Source: Nocardioides sp. Root190 (GTDB lineage Bacteria > Actinomycetota > Actinomycetes > Propionibacteriales > Nocardioidaceae). From it: a stretch of 64,000 nucleotides of DNA. Location of the stretch: positions 1 to 64,000 of the forward strand of contig NZ_LMIA01000012.1 of the NCBI RefSeq assembly GCF_001428565.1, in the 5' to 3' direction. Of this stretch, positions 33,734-41,550 are shown in pieces. The translations under genes and the position numbers were made by a program. The notes beneath the pieces were generated by a model, which saw only the letters and a program-made list of their open reading frames with translations, searched no databases and was not told where the DNA came from. The first letter of the stretch is position 1; each line of letters starts with the position of its first letter.

Positions 33734-34018
33734 CTACCCAAGAACTTGGCTGAGCACCTGCTCGCGGTCCTCTCCGGTGGCGTCGGCCAATCGCTCCACC
33801 AATCTGGCGGCAAGGCCGTACAGAACGTGCACGGCTGCATCCGGACCAGGGTGCGCCTGGGCTGCTTCGTCCAGCCAGTTCAGTTCGTCTGCGTCGTTAC
33901 CGGCCCATCCAGCCCGCATCGCCTGCTGGATCGCCTTCCGCCGGATGCGGTCGTCTTTCCTGGCCGCGTCGCGGGCGGCACGCTTCTCCGACGGACTCAC
34001 CACGGGGCGCTCAGTCAT
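33734..34018 (-). CDS. Hypothetical protein (94 aa)
   Basis: 94 aa from ATG 34018 (MTERPVVSPSEKRAARDAARK); a further upstream ATG at 34045 adds 9 residues. The first half is Lys/Arg/Asp-rich and helical, the second half contains NDADELNWLDEAAQAHPGPD and AAVHVLYGLAARLVERLADA. No known motif. It lies convergent to fic, in the accessory stretch, with a normal codon pattern. Function unknown. Confidence 0.55.
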   Translation of the reverse strand: MTERPVVSPSEKRAARDAARKDDRIRRKAIQQAMRAGWAGNDADELNWLDEAAQAHPGPDAAVHVLYGLAARLVERLADATGEDREQVLSQVLG

Positions 34019-34055
34019 GCCTGAGTATCTAACGCTCATCGGCACGACCGCGCGC

Positions 34056-34106
34056 GTGTCGCGGCGTGGTCGGGCGCTTGCGCTCCGACAGCGGCATGGT
34101 CGGGCG
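34056..34106 (+). repeat. Dispersed 21-bp repeat, copies 2 and 3
   Basis: Copies GTGTCGCGGCGTGGTCGGGCG (34056-34076) and CGACAGCGGCATGGTCGGGCG (34086-34106) lie in tandem with 9 bases between them, just before the end of a frameshifted gene. They match the copy at 32273-32293; a 13-base partial copy is at 33705-33717. Confidence 0.65.
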
Positions 34107-34336
34107 CTACTGCGGCTCGGTCAGTCGTTCTCGCAGGTAGGTGATCTCTCTCCAGGCAACTGGCGTTGCGCCTGCGGTCGGTTGAAGACCGTGTTCCCGT
34201 ACGGGTCCACGCCAGCGAGGAGCGGCGTGTCACGCAGGTTAAGAGCGTCGTACGGCGCCTTCCAAGCAACTGAACTCTCGTCCAGCCGGTCACCACGCTC
34301 GGCGTTCCAGTTGCGGACCCAGATACTGATTGGCAC
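34107..34336 (-). pseudogene. Frameshifted small conserved gene
   Basis: From GTG 34336 the frame reads VPISIWVRNWNAERGDRLDE and later LLAGVDPYGNTVFNRPQ, resembling a family of small actinobacterial proteins with a VDPYGDTVFN core. It then runs to a premature stop at 34121 as SPTCEND. If the GA/TC dinucleotide run at 34145-34152 were one repeat shorter, the frame would continue GEITYLRERLTEPQ and stop at 34107, which looks like a natural C-terminus. A 2-base slip is therefore likely. Function unknown. Confidence 0.55.
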
Positions 34337-34563
34337 TTCGTGATTCTCACACGAGGCAGCCGCCCGACCATCGGCATGAGCGTGCGCTTGTGCTGCGCCT
34401 GATGGGGGGTTGAGTTCGAGCATTGGGCTGATCATCTTTGGGTGATGCGCGGCGACGTTGGTTCGGAGCCGGTGCTCATTTCTACGTGGTCGCCCAGGAT
34501 CAACGGTCACCAGTCGTCGACCCCTCCCGCCCAGCCCAGGTCCACCACTGTCCGGGCAAACAG
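34337..34563. other. Low-coding region before the DUF3352 gene
   Basis: About 225 bases without a supported gene, including GATGGGGGGTTGAGTTCG and ATCTTTGGGTGATGCG. It may hold the far boundary of the accessory stretch; no tRNA-derived direct repeat or transposase remnant was found by eye. Confidence 0.5.
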
Positions 34564-34597
34564 GCAAGACCTCCCCGGGACGTCGGGGAGGCCTTGC
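34564..34597 (-). terminator. Terminator of the DUF3352 gene
   Basis: A 13-bp stem (34564-34576 with 34585-34597, one G:T mismatch) and 8-base loop lie 29 bases after the stop on the minus strand and are followed by CTGTTTG in that direction. It fits the end of the DUF3352 transcript. Confidence 0.75.
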
Positions 34598-34625
34598 AGG
34601 TTGCCTCGCGGAGAGAGGCTCGACG

Positions 34626-36524
34626 TCAGTCGACGGTGATCCGCAGGACGGTGCGGTACTGGTCCCCATCCTCGACGACCGAGATGCCCAAGGTGCCGAG
34701 CGCGTCAGCGTCGTCGCCGGTGAGTGCACCCTCGCTGAACTCCTCCAGCCACTCACCCGCGTTGATGTCGGCGTACATCGTGATGATGGCGTCGTCCGCA
34801 CCGGGCAGTGCGCGCTCGAAGGCGTCGCTGTCGGCCAGGGTCTTCTTCGCGTCGGCGATCTCCTCGAGGTAGGAGACGTCCGGTCCGATCACCACGGCGT
34901 CACCGTCGCGGCGGGACTGGAAGAACGAGTCGTCCTTGCCCTTGGAGAGCTTGGCCAGTGCCTTCTCGATCGCGTCGGCGTTGCCGGTGACCCGCGCGGC
35001 AATCGGAGGGGTCTTGGAGCCCTCGTCCTCGAAGTCGAAGAAGTCGGCGAACGCCTTCTCGAAGCCGGGCTTCGCTGCAAAGGCGATGGTGTCACCGCCG
35101 ATGGTCTCCAAGTCCTTGATGGTGAGTCCGGTCGACTTTTCGAAGGTGTCGAGTACGTCCTTCTCGTCGACCTCCTCCCCGAAGGAGAAGGCGAGCTGAC
35201 CGTCCAGGACGGTCCGCTTGCCCCAGTCGTCGGCAAGTCCTCCACCGAAGGCGATCGCAGTGTCCGCGGGCAGCGCGGCGATCGCCGAGGTGCCGTCGGT
35301 GCCGTCGTAGCGGCCGTTGAAGCCGCCGATCAGCGGGTCGCTGACGGTTTCGATCTCCAGGGTTCCGTCGTCGAAACGGACGATTCCGCCGAGTCCGGAG
35401 AAGCCTTCGATGTCCTTGCGTAGGTCGGCCGGGACCTCGATCCCCTCGAGTTCTTCGTCGATGAACTCCTCCTCGTCGAACTCCTCCTCGTCGAACTCCT
35501 CTTCGGAGAGGTCGCCGTACTCCTTCTCGTAGAACGCCTCCATCTCCTTGTCGAGTGCCTCCTGCTCGGCGGGCGTGAGGTCGTCGTAGTTCTCCATGCG
35601 TTCGTGGAGCCGACGCTCCTCCGGCGAGAGTGAGGCCTCGTACTCGGCCTGCATCTCCTCGAGCTCCTCGTCGCTGAGCTCGAGGTCTTCTCCGGCGTAC
35701 ACATCGTCCGAGGAGTCGAAGGATCCGAACAGCTGGCTGAAGCCGACGACGCTGGCCAGCGGGTCGGAGCCGGCCAGGAGGGGAAGGACTGCGAACGAGA
35801 GGTACGGGTCCTTGTCGACTTCCTCGAGGAGGGCCTTGCCGGCCTCGGGCGCGAGGAAAGCGGTCATGACGCCGGCGCTCCCGGCCGACTTCGTCAGCTT
35901 CTGGAAGTCGGAGTCCTCGGCAAGGGTGCGTCCCTTCGCGTTGTCGGCGACCTGGCGGGCGATCTCGGTGGTCTCCGCGAGGATGGCCCACTTCTCGCCG
36001 ACGACGTAGCCGAGCTCTCCCTCGCCGCACTCGCGGACGATCTTCTCGAGGCGCTCCTTCGCCTTCGCGGCGTCGTCCACCTGGACGGCCGCGACGACGG
36101 TCGGCTCGTCCAGGGGTACGACGGCCATCGCGGCCCGGTCGCCGGCCCAGGAGGTGATGGCGCTGGCGTCGAGGTCGCATCCGCTGTCAGCGGTGACCTC
36201 GCCGACGATCGAGTCGCGCAGGTCGTCGGCGCTTCCGAGGCCGAGCTCCTTCTTCAGCGTGGGGAGCTTGCGCAGCGTGTTGAACGCCGCGACCTTCTGG
36301 CCGCCCGGCGGGTCGAGGTCGACGGCGAGGTAGGCCAGGGTGTTGGCCGGCAGCGCCTCGGCAGCCTGCGGGCCCTGGGCGTTCCAGACCTGCCACGCCC
36401 AGGCTCCGCCTCCGACGACGGCGGCCACGCCGACGACACCGGCGACGGCGGCTGCGCGGCGTCGTGGCCGCGGGGTCGGAGCTGATGGGGTGGGGGTGGC
36501 ATCGATCAGAGTCACCGGCGTCAC
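34626..36524 (-). CDS. DUF3352 family membrane-anchored protein
   Basis: 632 aa. A short cytoplasmic N-terminus with PRPRRR is followed by one transmembrane helix (AAAVAGVVGVAAVVGGGAWA, about residues 24-43); the rest is presumably outside the membrane. The body contains two related halves, each with LPANTLAYLAVDLDPP or ALPADTAIAFGGGLADD, as in DUF3352 proteins. A very acidic linker (residues about 280-370) includes three copies of EEEFD, encoded by a 15-bp tandem repeat at 35460-35504. Function unknown; possibly binding of cations or a cell-wall role. It ends at a good terminator. Confidence 0.8.
   Translation of the reverse strand: MTPVTLIDATPTPSAPTPRPRRRAAAVAGVVGVAAVVGGGAWAWQVWNAQGPQAAEALPANTLAYLAVDLDPPGGQKVAAFNTLRKLPTLKKELGLGSADDLRDSIVGEVTADSGCDLDASAITSWAGDRAAMAVVPLDEPTVVAAVQVDDAAKAKERLEKIVRECGEGELGYVVGEKWAILAETTEIARQVADNAKGRTLAEDSDFQKLTKSAGSAGVMTAFLAPEAGKALLEEVDKDPYLSFAVLPLLAGSDPLASVVGFSQLFGSFDSSDDVYAGEDLELSDEELEEMQAEYEASLSPEERRLHERMENYDDLTPAEQEALDKEMEAFYEKEYGDLSEEEFDEEEFDEEEFIDEELEGIEVPADLRKDIEGFSGLGGIVRFDDGTLEIETVSDPLIGGFNGRYDGTDGTSAIAALPADTAIAFGGGLADDWGKRTVLDGQLAFSFGEEVDEKDVLDTFEKSTGLTIKDLETIGGDTIAFAAKPGFEKAFADFFDFEDEGSKTPPIAARVTGNADAIEKALAKLSKGKDDSFFQSRRDGDAVVIGPDVSYLEEIADAKKTLADSDAFERALPGADDAIITMYADINAGEWLEEFSEGALTGDDADALGTLGISVVEDGDQYRTVLRITVD
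35460..35504 (-). repeat. Three 15-bp repeats coding for an acidic run
   Basis: Three near-identical units of TCGAACTCCTCCTCG (on the plus strand) lie in frame in the DUF3352 gene and encode DEEEF three times, giving a strongly negative stretch. Confidence 0.85.
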
Positions 36525-36606
36525 CGTAGTTGGCTTCGGCGATCCTCACCGAGGGTTTGCCGAAAGTGTGGTTGCTGTAACCGTTGGTTGCAGATAACTT
36601 GGGGTC

Positions 36607-37575
36607 ATGGGAAGCGTCGGAACCAGCCAGCAGGACTACCGCGAGATCCTCCAGACCCTCTCCGAGGCGTCGGTCGAGCACCACTTCGACGCGTTCGTCG
36701 ACGTACCGTGGGAGGACCCGGAGTTCGCGATCGATCCGGCGGACCCGCGTTGGATCCTGCCGAAGGTCGATGCCCTGGGCGGCACCGACTGGTACCAGTC
36801 GCTGTCGGTCGAGCGGCAGATCGAGGTCGGGTTCTACCGACAGACCAACGTGGTCAAGGTCGGTCTCCAGTTCGAGCAGGTCCTGATCGCGGGCCTGATG
36901 ATGTACTGCCTCGACCTGCCCAACGGGCGCCCGGAGTTCCGCTACTCCACGCACGAGGCGACCGAGGAGTGTCACCACACCCAGATGTTCCAGGAGTTCG
37001 TGAACCGGACCGGACTGGACGTCGCCGGGTCGCACACCCTCTTCCGGGCGCTGGGCCCGCTGCTCCCGCTCGCGGCCAAGCACCTGCCCTTCATCTTCTT
37101 CATCGGTGTCCTCGGGGGAGAGGAGCCGATCGACTACGTCCAGAAGGTGATGCTCCGCTCGGGCGAGCCGATGCATCCGCTGCTCGAGCGGATCAGCCAG
37201 ATCCACGTCGCCGAGGAGGCGCGCCACATCGGCTTCGCCCACCAGTACCTCGAGCACCGCGCGCCGCGCCTGGGGCGCGTGCACCGCGGGGTCGCCTCCG
37301 TGCTGACGCCGATACTGATGCGCGTCCTGTGTGACGCCATCGTGATCCCGGGCGCCAAGGCCGTGCGCGACATGGGCATCCCCAAGGACGTCGTTCGCGA
37401 GGTCTGGTGGGAGAGCCCGGAGTCGCGCAGGTTCCTCCAGGACATGTTCGGCGACGTCCGCATGCTCGCCGAGGAGCTCGGCCTGATGAACCCGGTCTCC
37501 CGTCGGATCTGGCGCGCGCTCGGCATCGCCGGGCGCCCGAATCGGTTCCGCAGCGAGCCCGCCCGCGCTGCCTGA
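36607..37575 (+). CDS. AurF-type di-iron oxygenase
   Basis: 322 aa from ATG 36607. It resembles the AurF/p-aminobenzoate N-oxygenase family (PF11583-like). Paired iron ligands are seen as E...ATEECHHTQMFQEF (about residues 118-131) and HVAEEARHIGFAHQYLEH (about residues 200-217). Members hydroxylate or oxidise amines and lipids; the substrate here is unknown. TAACTT (36595-36600) is 6 bases before the ATG, giving a leaderless layout. The nearest functional neighbours are a PaaX-type repressor and an SDR. Confidence 0.85.
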   Translation: MGSVGTSQQDYREILQTLSEASVEHHFDAFVDVPWEDPEFAIDPADPRWILPKVDALGGTDWYQSLSVERQIEVGFYRQTNVVKVGLQFEQVLIAGLMMYCLDLPNGRPEFRYSTHEATEECHHTQMFQEFVNRTGLDVAGSHTLFRALGPLLPLAAKHLPFIFFIGVLGGEEPIDYVQKVMLRSGEPMHPLLERISQIHVAEEARHIGFAHQYLEHRAPRLGRVHRGVASVLTPILMRVLCDAIVIPGAKAVRDMGIPKDVVREVWWESPESRRFLQDMFGDVRMLAEELGLMNPVSRRIWRALGIAGRPNRFRSEPARAA

Positions 37576-37587
37576 GGTCGACCGGGT

Positions 37588-38343
37588 TCAGGCGTCCCGC
37601 GGCGTCAGGCTGCGGCGCATGTCGATCACCCACTGCTTGTAGGCGAGGTGGCTGGCCCGCAGCTCCTCGCCCGGCCAGTCGGCCGGTAGGAGCTCGGCTG
37701 GCAGCACCGGGTCCGTGAGCAGGTGTCGCCCCGACGTCGCGCAGGCGGTGAACCGCAGCACCGGGTCGTCGGTGGCCGTGGCGTCCAGCAGCGCGCGCGC
37801 CGTCGCGCTCCAGGTGTCGAGGTCCCACATGCGCCCGGCCAGTGCCTGCGGATCCGCGACCTCGGCGCCGGCGAAGCGCTCACACACCTCTGCGACCGGG
37901 TCCGGCCACTCGGGTTCGAGATTGGCGGGGCGGGTCCAGACTCCTTCCCGGAGCTCGGCGAGCCGGAGCTCGGCAAGGATGGCGCGCAGGTCGGCTCGAT
38001 CGGCCGCCGTCCGGCCCATGGTGGTCACCACCACGACATCCCAGGCGCCGTCCCAGGTGCCGTCGGTGGTGCGCCGGGCGGGATGGGTTGCCCGTTCCTG
38101 ACGACGCTGCCGCTCGAGCAGGCGCTCGGAGAGCTGGTACTGCCCGTCGTCGCTGCGGATGACGTCGCCAGCGCTCGCCATCCGGGAGAGCGCGACCCGC
38201 ACCGTCGGCTCGGCGAACCCGACGACCGACGCGGCTGCGGCCAGCTCGCGCGACGACAGACTGGTCACGTCGGCGCCCAGGAGCAGCGTGAGCAGGGCAG
38301 ACCGGGTCGAGACCGGCTTGAGGGCGGGGGAGGCGAGGACCAT
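37588..38343 (-). CDS. PaaX family transcriptional regulator
   Basis: 251 aa from ATG 38343. An N-terminal winged HTH (TRSALLTLLLGADVTSLSSR then ELAAAASVVGFAEPTVRVAL) and a central ferredoxin-like region (WDVVVVTTMGRTAADRADLR) with a C-terminal domain (RFTACATSGRHLLTDPVLP) match PaaX. PaaX proteins repress phenylacetyl-CoA or related catabolic genes and respond to acyl-CoA ligands. It is convergent with the AurF-type gene, divergent from an SDR, and a palindrome lies between. Confidence 0.87.
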   Translation of the reverse strand: MVLASPALKPVSTRSALLTLLLGADVTSLSSRELAAAASVVGFAEPTVRVALSRMASAGDVIRSDDGQYQLSERLLERQRRQERATHPARRTTDGTWDGAWDVVVVTTMGRTAADRADLRAILAELRLAELREGVWTRPANLEPEWPDPVAEVCERFAGAEVADPQALAGRMWDLDTWSATARALLDATATDDPVLRFTACATSGRHLLTDPVLPAELLPADWPGEELRASHLAYKQWVIDMRRSLTPRDA

Positions 38344-38362
38344 GGTGCGGCCGATGTTACGA

Positions 38363-38395
38363 GATCACGACAGACGTCGTACAACTGTTGTGATC
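38363..38395 (+). promoter_or_regulatory. Palindromic operator between PaaX-type gene and SDR
   Basis: GATCACGACAG (38363-38373) and CTGTTGTGATC (38385-38395) form an inverted repeat with one mismatch and an 11-base centre. It is 20 bases from the PaaX-type start and 50 bases from the SDR start, a natural repressor site for both. Confidence 0.65.
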
Positions 38396-38445
38396 TATGT
38401 CTAACATTCTTGGCGCAGCTGTCGGCAGTGTGTAACGGTTCCGGC

Positions 38446-39291
38446 ATGACGCAGAACTCAGCCAGCCAGCGGCTCACCGGACGTACCCTGATGATGTCCG
38501 GCGGCAGCCGGGGGATCGGTCTCGCGATCGGTCTGGCCGCGGCCCGCGAGGGCGCCAACGTGGTGCTCCTCGCCAAGACCGACGTGCCGGATCCCCGTCT
38601 GCCCGGAACGGTCCACTCCGCCGCGGCCGAGATCGAGGCGGCCGGGGGCCAGGCCCTCGCCGTCGTCGGTGACGTCCGCGACGAGGCCTCGGTGGACAAC
38701 GCCGTGGCCCGCGCCGTCGAGCGCTTCGGCGGCATCGACATCTGCGTCAACAACGCCTCGGCCCTGGCGCTCGACTCCACCGCCGACCTGCCGGTCAAGC
38801 GCTTCGACCTGATGACCCAGATCCAGCTGCGCGGGACCTACCTGTTGACCCGGGCCTGCCTGCCGCACCTGCAGCAGGGCACCAATCCCCACATCCTGTC
38901 GCTGTCGCCGCCGCTCAACATGTCGCCCGAATGGCTGGGCAAGCACCCGGCGTACACGCTGGCGAAGTACGGCATGTCCCTGCTCACCCTGGGCTGGGCC
39001 GCGGAGTACGCCGCCGACGGGATCGCCGCCAACTGCCTGTGGCCCGAGACCCTGATCGCCACGGCTGCGGTCCAGAACCTGCTGGGTGGCGACGGCGCGA
39101 TGGACCGGGCCCGCTCGCCCGAGATCGTCGCCGACGCTGCGATCGAGGTGCTCACCGGCCCGTCGCGGGAGTACACCGGTCAGGCGCTCCTCGACGTCGA
39201 GGTCCTGCGGGCCGCCGGCGTCACCGACCTGTCGGCGTACGGCGGTACCGGCGAGCTGGAGTACGACATCTTCGTGGATGCGCCGTCCTGA
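38446..39291 (+). CDS. SDR family oxidoreductase (HSDL2-like)
   Basis: 281 aa from ATG 38446. The Rossmann motif is SGGSRGIGLAIGLAAAREG (near residue 18), with NNASALAL and a YTLAKYG active-site Tyr/Lys pair; LSLSPPLNMSPEWLGK precedes it. The nearest families are hydroxysteroid dehydrogenase-like 2 and citronellal/citronellol type dehydrogenases. It is probably NAD(P)-dependent and acts on a lipid or acyl-CoA-type substrate. It is divergent from a PaaX-type regulator that probably controls it. Confidence 0.88.
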   Translation: MTQNSASQRLTGRTLMMSGGSRGIGLAIGLAAAREGANVVLLAKTDVPDPRLPGTVHSAAAEIEAAGGQALAVVGDVRDEASVDNAVARAVERFGGIDICVNNASALALDSTADLPVKRFDLMTQIQLRGTYLLTRACLPHLQQGTNPHILSLSPPLNMSPEWLGKHPAYTLAKYGMSLLTLGWAAEYAADGIAANCLWPETLIATAAVQNLLGGDGAMDRARSPEIVADAAIEVLTGPSREYTGQALLDVEVLRAAGVTDLSAYGGTGELEYDIFVDAPS

Positions 39292-39297
39292 GGGCGC

Positions 39298-40638
39298 TCA
39301 CCGACTGTTGATCGCCTGCTCGGTGCCGAGGCGTGCCCGGGCTGCGGCCCGCACGCCCGCGTCGCGGGAGCCGGGTGCGGCGTGGCCCGCCGACGCCGTG
39401 CCCTTCCACGTGCCGCGGATGCCGTGGTCGCGCTGCATCCGCGAGAAGTAGTCGACCACCTCGACCTCCTTGGCCCGCAGTGCGAGCTCGGTGGAGGTGG
39501 TGACCTCGGGAGGTGCGTGCTCGGCCTGGATCGCCGCCGCCCGGGCGTCGTCGCGGGCACGGGCGAGCCGGTCGCCGACGTGGTCGGCCCAGGCCTCGTA
39601 GAACGCGGCCCTGGCCGTCGAGCCGTGCACCGGACGGTCCTCCCAGGCGCGGCGCCGGGCGTTCCACACCTGCCGGGTGTCGGTCTTGTGTGCCCCGGAC
39701 CTCAGGTGAGCGTCTCCGTCGGCCACCATCTGCATCACCAGTGAGGCGTAGAGCGCCTTGACGACCGCGATGTCGCTGGGGAAGCCGTAGAGGGTGACCC
39801 GGGTGTTGCTGGTGTAGATCGCCACCCGGACGTCGTTGGCGCGGGCGATCTCGAGGACCAGGCGGACGTAGCGTGCCAGCGACCGGGTGCCGGACTCGCC
39901 GATCAGCACGGTCTCCCAGGCCGGGTCCTGGCGTTGCTCCTCCGAGCGCGCGGTCGCCCGCGCGACCGCCAGGGCGATCTGGTGGCGGGTCGCAAGCGTC
40001 TGGGCCTTCTCGAAGAACGCGTCGCGCTCGGCCGTGTTGGTCGTGCGTTCGGCCTGCCGCAGGAGTCGACCGATCCGCAACAGCGTGCGGTCCTCGTCGT
40101 CGACGCCGGTGTCCAGACCGGAGACGCGGTAGGCGGTGTGCAGGAGGTCGGCCACCACGGGCATGCCGATGTCCTCGAGCAGGCGCAGGAAGTTGGTGCG
40201 GAAGGCGGGTCCGTGACCGTCGCTGCCGGACAGGTGGTGTGCGACCTCGTGCAGGACGACCGCCCCGCGCAACGACCAGGCGCCTCCGATCTCGCGCGGG
40301 GGCAGGGCGATGACACCGCGCAGGGGGAGCTCGTGGCGCTCATAGTGAGCCTTGAGGCGACCGCGACGGCTCCGCACCGCGATCGGCACCCGGGCCAGGT
40401 CGAGCCCCGTGCCGTCGTCGTACGACGCCTCGGCGGTCATGAGATGGTCGAGGACCCGGTCCACGAAGGTCTGGACGTGGGCGGGATCGGTGAAACGGGG
40501 CTCGGTCTCGGGAGAGAACTCGTGCACTGACGAACCCACCCGGACCCGGACGGGTTCGCCCGGGTGTCGGCTGGACTCGTCGAGCCAGCCGGCGAGCAGG
40601 TCTTCGGCCGCGTAGACCGCTGAGGTGTCGTCAACCAT
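39298..40638 (-). CDS. TIGR04338 metallohydrolase fused to DUF2786
   Basis: 446 aa from ATG 40638 (MVDDTSAVYAAEDLLAGWL). The N-terminal part (about residues 1-165) is a TIGR04338-like putative metallohydrolase, with the zinc motif HEVAHHLSGSDGHGPAF. It continues directly into DUF2786 (LLRIGRLLRQAERTTNTAER then DAFFEKAQTLATRHQIALAV, about residues 175-225). The last 200 residues include a YTSNTRVTLYGFPSDIAVVK segment and a helical tail. No substrate is known for either family. It is convergent with the SDR by 6 bases. Confidence 0.82.
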   Translation of the reverse strand: MVDDTSAVYAAEDLLAGWLDESSRHPGEPVRVRVGSSVHEFSPETEPRFTDPAHVQTFVDRVLDHLMTAEASYDDGTGLDLARVPIAVRSRRGRLKAHYERHELPLRGVIALPPREIGGAWSLRGAVVLHEVAHHLSGSDGHGPAFRTNFLRLLEDIGMPVVADLLHTAYRVSGLDTGVDDEDRTLLRIGRLLRQAERTTNTAERDAFFEKAQTLATRHQIALAVARATARSEEQRQDPAWETVLIGESGTRSLARYVRLVLEIARANDVRVAIYTSNTRVTLYGFPSDIAVVKALYASLVMQMVADGDAHLRSGAHKTDTRQVWNARRRAWEDRPVHGSTARAAFYEAWADHVGDRLARARDDARAAAIQAEHAPPEVTTSTELALRAKEVEVVDYFSRMQRDHGIRGTWKGTASAGHAAPGSRDAGVRAAARARLGTEQAINSR

Positions 40639-40782
40639 GGCAGCACCCTTCCAGTCGGTCCCGATCAAATGGTCATCAGGAGTTTCTCAGGGTGGGGGTT
40701 AGCAACGTCGGGAGGTGGGGATAGCCTCCTCGCGCGGCAACAAGCCGTCGAACCCTCACCAAGACACCCCCGGGGACACCAC
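40639..40782. other. Divergent promoter region
   Basis: 144 bases between the start of the metallohydrolase fusion and that of the secreted protein. No clear palindrome or consensus promoter was seen; the region holds a purine-rich segment GGGTGGGGGTTAG near 40690. Confidence 0.4.
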
Positions 40783-41532
40783 ATGCACAAGACCCTCCAC
40801 CGATTCCTTCTCCTCGTCGTCGCGCTGGCGACGGGGGCCATCTCCCTGGTCGCGGTCGCGCCTGCTGCACATGCCGCGCCTGCCGCCACGGTCTCCAAGA
40901 TCTCTTCGACCAAGACGGTGGTCCTCCACGGCACCACGGTCAAGATCTACGGTTGCGGCACGCTTCCGGCGTACGGAGACTGCATCTCCGAGCCCGGCGC
41001 TGCTGCGCCGTTCGGCACGCTCACCCTGCAGCGCCGACTGGTCGGCTCGACGTCGTGGACCAACATCTCCTCGCGCAAGGCGTCCGACAACCCGGTCTCC
41101 AGCTGGATCCTCACGCCGACCGCGTCGGCCTACTACCGGGTTTCCTGGAACCCCGGCGCACCCGAGACCTACGCGCCGACCACCACCAGCGCCCGCCAGA
41201 CCCGCCTGATCCGTGTCGCGCGCAACCTGCACGACGGCTGGACCAAGAGCTCGTTCCGCTTCTACGGCAAGGTCACCCCGAGCTACTCGCGCAAGCCCGT
41301 CTACATCCAGAAGACGACCTGCTCGAACCCGACCGCCTCGACCTGCAAGTGGACCAGCCACAAGACGCTCACCACGACGTCGGCCGGCAACTGGTCCGTC
41401 AAGCTCCCGGCGTACTCCCGCACGACCTACTTCCGCGCGTACGTCAAGCCCAGCAGCGGCTACGCGCCGAGCTACTCGCGGTACTACATCGAGACCAAGA
41501 AGTACCGTCCGGCCGCGCGCATGACGCGCTGA
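40783..41532 (+). CDS. Secreted protein of unknown function
   Basis: 249 aa from ATG 40783. A Sec signal peptide is clear: MHKTLHRFLLLVVALATG then AISLVAVAPAAHAAP with an AxA cleavage site near residue 31. The mature part is beta-rich and basic (SYSRKPVYIQKTTCSNPTAS and AYVKPSSGYAPSYSRYYIET), with 2 Cys pairs that may form disulphides. It may be an Ig-like/fibronectin-type module, but no family is certain. It is convergent with the CDP-glycerol transferase-like gene, with a strong hairpin between. Confidence 0.72.
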   Translation: MHKTLHRFLLLVVALATGAISLVAVAPAAHAAPAATVSKISSTKTVVLHGTTVKIYGCGTLPAYGDCISEPGAAAPFGTLTLQRRLVGSTSWTNISSRKASDNPVSSWILTPTASAYYRVSWNPGAPETYAPTTTSARQTRLIRVARNLHDGWTKSSFRFYGKVTPSYSRKPVYIQKTTCSNPTASTCKWTSHKTLTTTSAGNWSVKLPAYSRTTYFRAYVKPSSGYAPSYSRYYIETKKYRPAARMTR

Positions 41533-41550
41533 CCTTCACCACTGAAGAGG

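Noticed and set aside
31053..34600. An intact prophage or integrative element at tRNA-Pro
   Set aside because: No integrase, excisionase, replication or structural gene, and no repeat of the tRNA end was found. Only an eroded accessory stretch can be supported.
37567..37593. GCCTGA/TCAGGC hairpin between the AurF-type and PaaX-type genes as a terminator
   Set aside because: Only a 6-bp stem with a long loop and no T-run; too weak to call.
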